NCBI GenBank assembly: GCA_001936135.1
Contig: CP012809.1
Location: forward strand, 1,227,501-1,291,500
DNA: 64,000 nt
Reading direction: 5' to 3'
DNA from: Saccharomycopsis fibuligera x Saccharomycopsis cf. fibuligera
Taxonomy: Eukaryota; Ascomycota; Saccharomycetes; Ascoideales; Saccharomycopsidaceae
Shown here piece after piece: positions 21,111 to 29,809 of the stretch. Numbering within the stretch: position 1 is the stretch's first letter; every line of letters starts with the position of its first letter. The notes under the pieces are model-generated. The model worked only from the letters and a program-made list of their open reading frames with translations, ran no database searches and had not been told where the DNA came from. The position numbers and the translations under genes are program-made.

Positions 21111-24100
21111 TCAAGATTGTTGTTCTACAACATCAGGAGCAAAGTCACCCTCAGTAATTTGTGATCTTTCACACATTTCTCTGAAAATACCATCTTTCAT
21201 ATTGAACAAATCAATAGGCTTACCAAATTCAGCAACGGTACCTTTATCCAAAACCATTATCTTGTCAAACTTAACAATAGTGTTTAATCTGTGAGCAATA
21301 CATAAGATAGTACAATCACTAAACTCAGTTCTAATGGTATGATTGATGTTTGCATCAGTTTCATAATCAACTGAAGAAGTAGCTTCATCCAAAATCAAAA
21401 TCTTGGAATCTCTAACTAATGCTCTAGCCAAAGCCAAGAGCTGCCTTTCCCCTAACGAGAAATTTGAACCTTCTTCCTCTACTTGCTGGTCCAAATGGAA
21501 TTTATGCAAAGATTCCAAATTTTCATCTTGCAATACTTGTTTCTTGATTGTTGGTAAATGTGTGCCTTCAATCAAGCCACTTCTTCTTAATGCATCCCAT
21601 AATTTCTCATCATTACTGTTACCAAATGGATCCAAATTTTTTCTGATAGATCCTTTAAATAACACTGGATCTTGTGGAATAATACACAACTTGGATCTAA
21701 GGTCATGTAAACCAAGACTAGCAATATCAATACCATCAATGACAATTCTGCCCCTTTCCAACTCTGCCAATCTATACAATGCAGTCATTAATGAAGACTT
21801 ACCAGCGCCGGTTCTACCACAAATACCAATTTTCTCGCCAGGTAAAACTTCAAAAGACAAATCATGCAAAACCAAAGGCAACCCTTCTCTGTACTTCATA
21901 TCAACATTTTCAAAAGTGATTTCCCCGGCTTGTGGCCAATCTGCTGGTGGTTTGGTTTCTTCAATATTGTATGGAGCTTCTTGGGGCATGTCAGTAGCAT
22001 ACTGAATCATTCTTTCAGCACTGTTCATTTCATTTTCAACTTGGGTCAAACTTCTAATCAAAAGTGATAATAACCCAACAATGTTCATCACATAAGAAAG
22101 CACCAAACCTGTGGAAGATGCACTAATGTTGAATTGTCTAGTGACACAAAGCAAAGAAACAATTAAAATAAAAACAAAAGCAGTAATATCAAGATGGATA
22201 GCCAACCATCTTTGAATGGCCACATTGACGTAATATGCTTCGTTCATAAGATTAATAAACTTATCACTTTTCTTGATAAAAGCCGATTGCAATTGGTAAG
22301 CCTTAATGGTGTTAACACCAGACAAACACTCTTCAAAATTGTTAAATACAAATGAACGGTTAACTGCTTCCAATCTCTTAACTTCTCTAGCACTAGCTTG
22401 ATAGAATGAAGTAATGGAAACGAAAATAATCACAATACCAGGAATGGCAATAGCGATCCACGGTAAATAAATGATGGTAAGAATCAACACCCCTACCACC
22501 GTTGCTGTTGGGAAAACAAACAATCTGATTTGTTCACCAATTTCATTATCTAAAGCATCTGTATCCTTAGTAAAACGATTAAGAATTCTACCCATTGGAG
22601 TAGTATCAATGAAAGACATTGGAGTATAAAGCACATTGCGCACTGCTCTCAAATTTAGTTCTTTAGCAGAACGATTGATAAGGAATACCATAAATCCAAA
22701 TTCAAAAGTAGTTAAGAAAAGGGCAATGAAGCAAAACATAGCATAGAGACCCATATAGAAACTTTTACCCTTATGAAATCTGTCTTCGGTCCAAAATGAT
22801 AACCAAACATTGGTAAAAAGTTGACAAAATGTAGCAAGAGCAACAAGAAGGAAAAGGAAAACCACTGAAGGCAATGCTGCCTTCTTGCCAACCCCAACAG
22901 TAAGATAGTTTTTGTAAACATCCCACTTGATCTTGTTAACAGCACGTTCTTCTTTTTTTACCAACGTACCATCACCTTGCTTGTTTTGATAATCATAGTC
23001 AACATCTTCTTCATCAATTTTGGCAGCAACTGACTTACGCTTTGACAAATGAGACTCTGATGGAACCACTGCAGAAGAAACTGCTACTTTCTCATTTAAG
23101 ATTTGCTGGTGTTGATCATTTAAAAACTCTTGTTCTTGCTGTTCAACTTCTTCCTCTTCTTCTTCTTCAAGCTGGTTACTGAATTCCATCAATTTCGAAA
23201 AATCTTCATTTTGGGCCTTAAGTTCATCCACTGTACCAACAATTGCTTCACCTTCATTAGTAATAAAGATAACTCTGTCAGCGTAATTAATCAAACTCAA
23301 TTGATGAGTAGCCAAAAATCTAGTTTTTTCTTTCAAAAAATCAATAATACAAGTTTGCATTATGTGTTTGCCAACTCTAGCATCCACTGCACTAAGCACG
23401 TCATCAAGCAAAATAATATCTTTATCATTATAAACAGCTCTAGCCAAATTGATACGAGCTTTTTGCCCACCAGACAATGTAATACCTCTTTCACCAACTT
23501 CAGTCTTGTCGCCAGCCGGCAACACTGCCAAATCGGCATTCAATGCACAAACATGTACCACCTTGGTATATCTTTCAGCATCGTACTCTTTACCAAAAAG
23601 AACATTTTCCCTGATTGTAGCATTTTGCACCCATGGGTAACCACATAATAACAACGAGTCTTTGACTTCCAATACCCCAGTTTTCTTCTTCATGAATCCA
23701 GCAATAGCGTTCAATAGCGAAGTCTTACCAGAACCAATGGTACCAGTAATGATAACAAATTCGCCTCTTTTGATATCAAAACTAATTTTATGAAGACCAG
23801 TAAATGACGATGGGTCAACGACGTCAAGGGTGCCGACTCTAGATAACCCTTTGCTATTGACACTGGCTCTGGTTGCTTGTCTAGACAAGCTGTGTTCACT
23901 AATTGCATTATGGTGTTTGGAATGACCTGATTTCAACACATCGTCTTCTTCATTTTTGACATAATCAATACTATCCCATTTAAATTCGGCGTTTTTCACT
24001 TGCACAGCCATAGAGTCATCGGGTTGGTAATTATTGGCTATGGCTTGTTGTTTTTCAAACTCGGGATCAGCAGATTTTTCTTCACTGCTTTGCAATAGAT

Positions 24101-25472
24101 CTTTAACTCTTTGAAGACCAATAAAACAATCAATACTACTGGCCAATGCCATTGGAATCATAATAACCAACTGGGCCAAATTGGAGAAAAGTGACAAAGA
24201 GGAGAAAAGGTCAGCAGGAGATTTATGTGGATGCAAATGAAATAACACCAAAAAGGTAACCACTGAACAAATGGTTGGCAAGCAAATAGCCACAGCGGTG
24301 AAAACAACTCTAAGAAGTTGCATCTTTAGTACCACTTTCATTTCTCTGTAACGTCTGTTCTTAATATTTTCATGATATGGAACTTCCCAGCCGTAGTATT
24401 TAATCATTTTAATGGAGCTGAGCACTTCTCTAACCAAACTAACTCTGTCATCAGTATACTTGGATGCAGTTATTCTGAACTTGAGTAAATTTTTGGACAA
24501 CATGGTGATTAAAACTGAAGTCATGATAAAGATACCAACACCAACAAGAGCCACGGGACCAATATTTACAATCAATAAAGCAATAGTTATGGCAACTGGA
24601 ACAGGAAAAGAGATCAAAAATGGTTGGAAACCAACAGCAAGATCAACTCTAGCAAGATCAGTACCCATTATGGAAGTGATTTTCCCCGTAGTAAAATTCT
24701 GTCTTGCTTTGCCGTCGAGTCTAAAAGCTTTATCCAACACAAGCTTAGTCAAGATAGCCTTCACTTGAACCCCACAAGTCATTGAGAAATTAAAAGCATG
24801 GTTAATAAAAATACCACTTATAAGCACAACAAAAGATGTACCCAATGCGTACCCAACACCTTTACGAAGAGAAAGATCAGGATAGTAATATTTTTTTTCA
24901 ACATAATTGATAAGGGCTTTACTGAGCAACGGATTTAATGCTGAAGCAACATCAAATAAAACTTTGCAAAGAACGCCCATCAGGTAACGCAACTTCAAAG
25001 TTTTGAAAAGGGCAATAGGAATGGAAAACTTTGTTAAGCTCAATTCGTGAAGTTCTTCATCAGACAAATTCGGATTTTTAGCTTTTGCTTTTTCTTTGTT
25101 TTTGATGGCAATTTTTTGCAAATGGTCGCAAAAGATACGGTACAAGGTTTCAACTTCCATACTTTCTTTCAATGTCCACAAATCTTCATTTTCCAACGTT
25201 CTTTTGTAGCCAACTGACATTAATGGATGCAACCACCAAAAAAAGATGAACTTGAATATGTGCTTGACAGATCTGGGCCATAATTTCTTTTCTGACTGGT
25301 CTGGCACTGGAGGCACAGATTTAGGCAAGATAGGAGTCAAAAAGTGTCTCTGCAACTGAGGCTTTGTGTTTAATTGGGCCTCTTTCTCAATGTCTGAAGG
25401 CGGCTGAGAAAACTGGGGTTTCAGGTCCTTTTCGTTGTCGCCATTGCTGGACGACGAACCGCTTAAAACCAT
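21111..25472 (-). CDS. YOR1: Yor1-type ABC transporter (ABCC/MRP family multidrug exporter)
   Basis: A 1453-residue full transporter of the plasma membrane that exports oligomycin and other organic anions in S. cerevisiae (1477 residues there). The order is a cytosolic N-terminus, TMD1 (about 160-470), NBD1 with Walker A GTIGSGKTS near 577 and signature LSGGQKAR, an acidic linker of seven Glu near 769, TMD2 (about 870-1160), and NBD2 with Walker A GRTGAGKSS near 1221 and signature SLGERQ. There is no TMD0, which fits Yor1 rather than Ycf1. NBD1 has Asp-Asp after Walker B (ILLDDVLSAVD) where a catalytic Glu would sit, while NBD2 has the normal ILDEATSSVD. This asymmetry is usual in ABCC proteins. 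A TATA-like box lies about 215 bp upstream. Confidence 0.93.
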   Translation of the reverse strand: MVLSGSSSSNGDNEKDLKPQFSQPPSDIEKEAQLNTKPQLQRHFLTPILPKSVPPVPDQSEKKLWPRSVKHIFKFIFFWWLHPLMSVGYKRTLENEDLWTLKESMEVETLYRIFCDHLQKIAIKNKEKAKAKNPNLSDEELHELSLTKFSIPIALFKTLKLRYLMGVLCKVLFDVASALNPLLSKALINYVEKKYYYPDLSLRKGVGYALGTSFVVLISGIFINHAFNFSMTCGVQVKAILTKLVLDKAFRLDGKARQNFTTGKITSIMGTDLARVDLAVGFQPFLISFPVPVAITIALLIVNIGPVALVGVGIFIMTSVLITMLSKNLLKFRITASKYTDDRVSLVREVLSSIKMIKYYGWEVPYHENIKNRRYREMKVVLKMQLLRVVFTAVAICLPTICSVVTFLVLFHLHPHKSPADLFSSLSLFSNLAQLVIMIPMALASSIDCFIGLQRVKDLLQSSEEKSADPEFEKQQAIANNYQPDDSMAVQVKNAEFKWDSIDYVKNEEDDVLKSGHSKHHNAISEHSLSRQATRASVNSKGLSRVGTLDVVDPSSFTGLHKISFDIKRGEFVIITGTIGSGKTSLLNAIAGFMKKKTGVLEVKDSLLLCGYPWVQNATIRENVLFGKEYDAERYTKVVHVCALNADLAVLPAGDKTEVGERGITLSGGQKARINLARAVYNDKDIILLDDVLSAVDARVGKHIMQTCIIDFLKEKTRFLATHQLSLINYADRVIFITNEGEAIVGTVDELKAQNEDFSKLMEFSNQLEEEEEEEVEQQEQEFLNDQHQQILNEKVAVSSAVVPSESHLSKRKSVAAKIDEEDVDYDYQNKQGDGTLVKKEERAVNKIKWDVYKNYLTVGVGKKAALPSVVFLFLLVALATFCQLFTNVWLSFWTEDRFHKGKSFYMGLYAMFCFIALFLTTFEFGFMVFLINRSAKELNLRAVRNVLYTPMSFIDTTPMGRILNRFTKDTDALDNEIGEQIRLFVFPTATVVGVLILTIIYLPWIAIAIPGIVIIFVSITSFYQASAREVKRLEAVNRSFVFNNFEECLSGVNTIKAYQLQSAFIKKSDKFINLMNEAYYVNVAIQRWLAIHLDITAFVFILIVSLLCVTRQFNISASSTGLVLSYVMNIVGLLSLLIRSLTQVENEMNSAERMIQYATDMPQEAPYNIEETKPPADWPQAGEITFENVDMKYREGLPLVLHDLSFEVLPGEKIGICGRTGAGKSSLMTALYRLAELERGRIVIDGIDIASLGLHDLRSKLCIIPQDPVLFKGSIRKNLDPFGNSNDEKLWDALRRSGLIEGTHLPTIKKQVLQDENLESLHKFHLDQQVEEEGSNFSLGERQLLALARALVRDSKILILDEATSSVDYETDANINHTIRTEFSDCTILCIAHRLNTIVKFDKIMVLDKGTVAEFGKPIDLFNMKDGIFREMCERSQITEGDFAPDVVEQQS

Positions 25473-27390
25473 AATTAGTTGTTTTTAGAGATTGCGTTCT
25501 GCGTATGGAATTGATATGTGCTCTCTGTATGAATGTACAAGATGAGATAAGCAAAGTGACTTAGCGTAGCCAAAGAGATGGTAGATGGTAAATGGAAAAA
25601 GAGAGTGTCGGCAGACAAAAGGCGACGAGAAACCCGGATGGCGAGGCTGTAGAGAGAGAAAAAAAAAAGGCAGAGTTTTATCTCTTTATATATATAGCCG
25701 GTGATGACGCTAGTGCAAAAGATAGCAGCCAGTATTTGTAATACTTTGCAGGCTTTGCTCTATTTCAGGTTAAATTTTCTACTTTTTCTTTTTTCCCGAG
25801 AACAACACAATCAATCAAATTGTCATCGCCGTTGCATAGATCGCCCGCAACTCAAAAACAGCGCCATAGTAGTTAACTAGCCCTAGGTGACCAACCAACT
25901 ACAGTTGCTGTCGTACCCACACTTCCCAGAACGGTAAACTCTTGCTGGTCTCTTATGTCCGCCGTAGGCCCTCGTTTTCCACAAAGTTGTACTCTCTCCA
26001 CCTTTCCCATCGGTTGGTTTTTGTCGTCGGGTCTTCAAAAACATTACTTTGCCAGTGGTTTTGCAGTGCAATGCTATAGCAGCTGCTGTGTCCAATGTTT
26101 TACTCGCCGTCAACAATGACAATCCAAATAAGAATATCAGGTGGCCGCAGCAACCAGTCAACGGAAATAACGCTGATTGTCTTGAGCTCAATTGATTAAA
26201 AGGCCCTTTCAACAGCTTTTTTAAGCAAAGTAGCGAAGCTTAACATAGCACAACTCTCAAAGTGGCAATTGCCATTCGCCTGGCCTCCAGCCGTCCGCAT
26301 ACCACAGCAGAGGAAAGCAGGATATTGCAGCACAATGCGTTACATTAGGCATAATCGGGCATTGTGGAGCATTAAATCCGAAATAATTATTCCGTCGCAC
26401 AAAGTGTTTTTTCACTTCCAGGGAAAGGAACTCGTCTTCAAAGGCAGTTTTCTATACGAAATGCACAGCAAAGCGCTGTCAAGTACAAATGGTGACCACC
26501 GCTACAGCGGCTTATCTTCTTCTGAGCGGCGAATCGGACAACATCCGCCAGTCATTTCCGCCAAAGGCTCCCACAGACTGGATTGAGACTTCAAGTATTG
26601 TGCAATAATATTTGAAGTATTAAGCATAGTCTCTATGCTGGCCGTTTTGGCGGCGCCTTCTCGCTTTGGGCAGGTGTGGATACGAGCGCAGCGGAAATGT
26701 TGCATACCCGCTAATTGCCACACGCTTGCAGATATTATTGGCTAGCGGAAATACCGTTTGGCTGCCTAGGCTTGGAATCTCTTGTGTTCTTTGCACATTG
26801 TTTTCTTCTTATGGCACTACTTATTGTTTGAGGTTTAAAATCTATCTCACTTATAGCAGACTACAGTTGGTGGGGGATTGAAAACCACAAAACATCGCTC
26901 TCTATAACCGTTATATAGCTTGAACAATTGTTTTTTGCTGACATTAAATCCGCTTGTCAAAGGATTGTCGTCAACTTGACCAACTTGGCAAGCCTATTGT
27001 TAAATACAATAGACAACTGTGCGGATTTTTTGGGAACCTGTAACTCTTTGTAATACGCTTGTTCCATCTTTTTGGAATCAATGTCAATGATAAAGCTCAC
27101 TTTGCTTATGCCACAATAGGTAAGCACCGCGTTTTCACACGGTTGAGTTTTCGTTAAAGCAAATTTGAGTGTTTGTTTGGGGCTAATATACTCTTTTTCA
27201 GCGTCACCATTATTTTTATCGTTTTTTGGCGATTCACAGATTCATTTTTTGAAACAAGACAAATTTAACACTAGTTCTTCAATAGCAACATCATTGTGAT
27301 ATACTTCGCTTTAATCAGAGTTTCCTTTCATATAAAGACAGCTACTAAGTACTAGCTAGAACTTTACCAATAATAGCTACTCATAGTGTG
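25473..27390. other. 1.9-kb divergent intergenic region, YOR1 and SWT21
   Basis: No supportable gene. TTTATATA at 25685-25692 is a TATA box on the minus strand for YOR1. TATAAAG at 27331-27336 is a TATA box on the plus strand for SWT21. The middle (about 25880-26800) is less AT-rich than the flanks and has many CCGC/GCGG and TTCCG/CGGAA motifs. Such motifs are compatible with zinc-cluster regulators of drug-efflux genes, but I cannot assign one. Confidence 0.5.
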
Positions 27391-27469
27391 ATGGAAAAGG
27401 GGTACCCGGATTTATATGTACCACTTAGATGGAAATACCAGAGGCTTCTCGTGATAGCAGAAGAAAAGC
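27391..27469 (+). CDS. SWT21: candidate 5' exon of SWT21
   Basis: An ATG at 27391, 55 bp after a TATA box, opens a frame reading MEKGYPDLYVPLRWKYQ and on. A GTATAT donor at 27470, a TGCTAAC branch site at 27555-27561 and an AAG acceptor ending at 27575 would join it in frame to the SWT21 body. The split Arg codon is C plus GG, and the intron would be 106 nt. The donor deviates from the preferred GTATGT, so this exon is a hypothesis. Without splicing the frame stops after 43 codons. Confidence 0.4.
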
Positions 27470-27598
27470 GTATATTTGAAAATGAAAGTTCAATCTCATC
27501 TTCCTTGAGACTGCGGCGGTAGTTTGTAGAATAGCGACTCAAATATTGACGTTTTGCTAACATTGATGCTATAAGGGATATATTTTGGTTACAATGAA

Positions 27599-29077
27599 AT
27601 GAGGCAGAATAAAACAGTTGCTTCAACCGGCGATACACTAACTGGAAAATTTCTAACAGTATCATGGACCCGCGAAACCCAATACAATAAAGCTTTAAAC
27701 GCCAGCTCCCAGGACTACAAATATCCAGAATTAAGGTCTCCCATATTTGCTTCAAAATGTGGATTGCCGCCTTTTTATGAAATCCCAGCACTTGATTTGG
27801 AGCGACCAAATATTGTCAAACATATGTCATGGTCTAAAGATGGTACCACCCTAATCACCGTCAACGATGATTTTGCCGTTAGAATGTATGTGGTTCCAGC
27901 AGACATAGCAAGTGACGTTTCTAAAAAAAACGCCCAAACAAAACTCGAAGAGCCACAGTTAATGATCCCGTTGAATAGAATATTTAGACAGAACTCCATA
28001 TTGTCGCATTCGGTAAATCCTGGATTTTGTCTCTATGATGAGCGCTCCTATAGCTGTGGCTTAAACAATATATTGATAGCCGAGCGGCAGTTACCAATCA
28101 AGTTAGTATCATTAATACCGGAAGAAAGTAAATCGTTTAGTCCAGTTCTTGGTAATTATCATTTTAAGGACAAGGAAAATGAAAAGTATTTTGATAGTTT
28201 TTCTTTAAATTTCGTCAACAATAGAAATTTTCTTGCTGGCAGTAAAGATCAGTTGGGAATTTTTAATTTAGATTACAGTGAGCCAGTTGCCCATTTTAAA
28301 ATGCCAAAACTTTTCCAAGAGTTTGATTATATTGTGGAAAATAACCAACTAGCTAGTACGGGGAGAAAGGCTGGAATTTTTGGCACAATTGCTAATTGCA
28401 AATCTGAACCAAATTGCTGCTACTTAGGAAGTTACCTTAACAAGTTTTGCGTGATTGACTTAAACTCACAAAAGCTAACGACAAGCAAATCTTTCACACC
28501 ATACTGCGATGGCATTGGAAATGGAATTTACCAAATAATAGAGTCAGATAACAATAATTATGTCTATTTGATGACTCGGCGCGGCAATTCGATCCCAATT
28601 CTTGATAAGAGAATGAACTACAATGTTGTGGACATGTTGAATGAATGGCAATACAGCGAAAACCAAGATATGGTTGGAAAACCAGAGCTCACAAATCAAA
28701 AATGCTTTGGAGATTTGCTAGCAAACAACCAGGGCTTCATAGTTGGAAATCAATTTGGTCAAGTTAAATTGTGGCCGGATAGTGCTATTGGTATTGGTGG
28801 TAAGCCTGAAATTTTAATGGAACCATCTTGTGATGTTAGCAGCTACAGTACTGTTCTGCGAGCAATTGGAAGCGTAAGCGATGCTAAGTATACAAAGACT
28901 ACAACTATTGGATCAGTGCAAATTAATCCTGTGTGGAGTGACATTCTAGCTTATTCTCAAGGCCGTCGCGATGTTCAAACCAACTACGACGACAGCAGTG
29001 ACGATGAAGAAGAGATAGAAAAAGACGTGTCTGCAGAGACATGCAACGGTGTGAAGATTGCTGCGTTCAGTGCATGA
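27599..29077 (+). CDS. SWT21: Swt21-like WD40 protein (WRAP53/TCAB1 relatives)
   Basis: 492 residues from the ATG at 27599; 526 if the candidate exon at 27391-27469 is used. The segment HMSWSKDGTTLITVNDDFAVRMYVVP, followed by LNRIFRQNSILSHSVNP, matches the start of S. cerevisiae Swt21. That is a nuclear WD40 protein linked to pre-mRNA splicing and related to animal WRAP53. Further blades include NFLAGSKDQLGIFNLD and GFIVGNQFGQVKLW. An N-terminal extension of about 70 residues and an acidic tail (DDSSDDEEEIEKD) are not in the S. cerevisiae protein. The annotated ATG overlaps a two-codon upstream ORF (ATG AAA TGA at 27594-27602), which makes the start suspicious. It is divergent from YOR1. Confidence 0.75.
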   Translation: MRQNKTVASTGDTLTGKFLTVSWTRETQYNKALNASSQDYKYPELRSPIFASKCGLPPFYEIPALDLERPNIVKHMSWSKDGTTLITVNDDFAVRMYVVPADIASDVSKKNAQTKLEEPQLMIPLNRIFRQNSILSHSVNPGFCLYDERSYSCGLNNILIAERQLPIKLVSLIPEESKSFSPVLGNYHFKDKENEKYFDSFSLNFVNNRNFLAGSKDQLGIFNLDYSEPVAHFKMPKLFQEFDYIVENNQLASTGRKAGIFGTIANCKSEPNCCYLGSYLNKFCVIDLNSQKLTTSKSFTPYCDGIGNGIYQIIESDNNNYVYLMTRRGNSIPILDKRMNYNVVDMLNEWQYSENQDMVGKPELTNQKCFGDLLANNQGFIVGNQFGQVKLWPDSAIGIGGKPEILMEPSCDVSSYSTVLRAIGSVSDAKYTKTTTIGSVQINPVWSDILAYSQGRRDVQTNYDDSSDDEEEIEKDVSAETCNGVKIAAFSA

Positions 29078-29435
29078 GGACGCGTTTTTGCGCGTGAAAG
29101 TAGGAAAAAAAATTTTATTTTTCTTAATTTTTCTTGTTTTCCGCCACAAAATAAAAAAAAAAAAAAAAAAAATTTTTTTGATGGCAAAGCAAAAAAAAAA
29201 AGGGAGCTCATCAAATCAAATTGAGGAAAGCGTACTAAGAGGCCAAGAAAGTCTTTGAATAAAAACCAATTCTCTATAAAGCAATTCATTGCAATACTAT
29301 TCGGAAACAGTACCCTTGATTTTTTTTTTAATTTGGATCCTGAAACCTCATAGCGTCCCCTACTGGTTTTTTCCTTACAATTTCTTTTTTTTTTATTTTT
29401 TTTTTTTCTCTTGTTACTTTTTTTCTTTGGAGCGA

Positions 29436-29466
<31 letters not shown>

Positions 29467-29809
29467 GTCTCAGGAGCAGCGTAAAATATTTTTTTTCCTG
29501 CATTGGAGAAAGAAACAGAAGAAAAAAAAATATATTTTTTGCCAGATCTATCTCAACTCAATATACTTTACTGTTATCTACTCCATTCATTCCTTCGTTT
29601 ATATTGTTGATTTGAGAGTATATCACACATAGCCAGTATATCAATCTCGTGTCAATTGTAACTTCCCATACCTACCTCAAGCCGGAGGTTACCAATACAC
29701 GTTAACTACTAACCATACATCATACCCTCTCATATACCATTTAGTTCGGGATTTGTTTTCACCTTTTTTTTCCTATATGTCTCATTTTTCTTGTTTGAAT
29801 TCTTCTTAG
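29078..29809. other. intergenic region SWT21-UBP10
   Basis: Strongly T-rich, with poly(dT) runs near 29388-29410 and 29440-29466 and A-rich runs near 29150-29170. No gene is supported. The homopolymers are likely nucleosome-depleting promoter elements for UBP10. Confidence 0.5.

Noticed and set aside
25883-26881. Frames of 71-109 codons on both strands in the YOR1-SWT21 interval.
   Set aside because: No domain, signal peptide or biased composition; they overlap one another on opposite strands and look like chance ORFs in a less AT-rich patch.
29707-29809. TACTAAC at 29707-29713 followed by pyrimidines and TTCTTAG directly before the UBP10 ATG, suggesting a 5' UTR intron.
   Set aside because: No GTATGT or GTAAGT-like donor was found between SWT21 and this point, and the ORF needs no splicing. 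Left unannotated.
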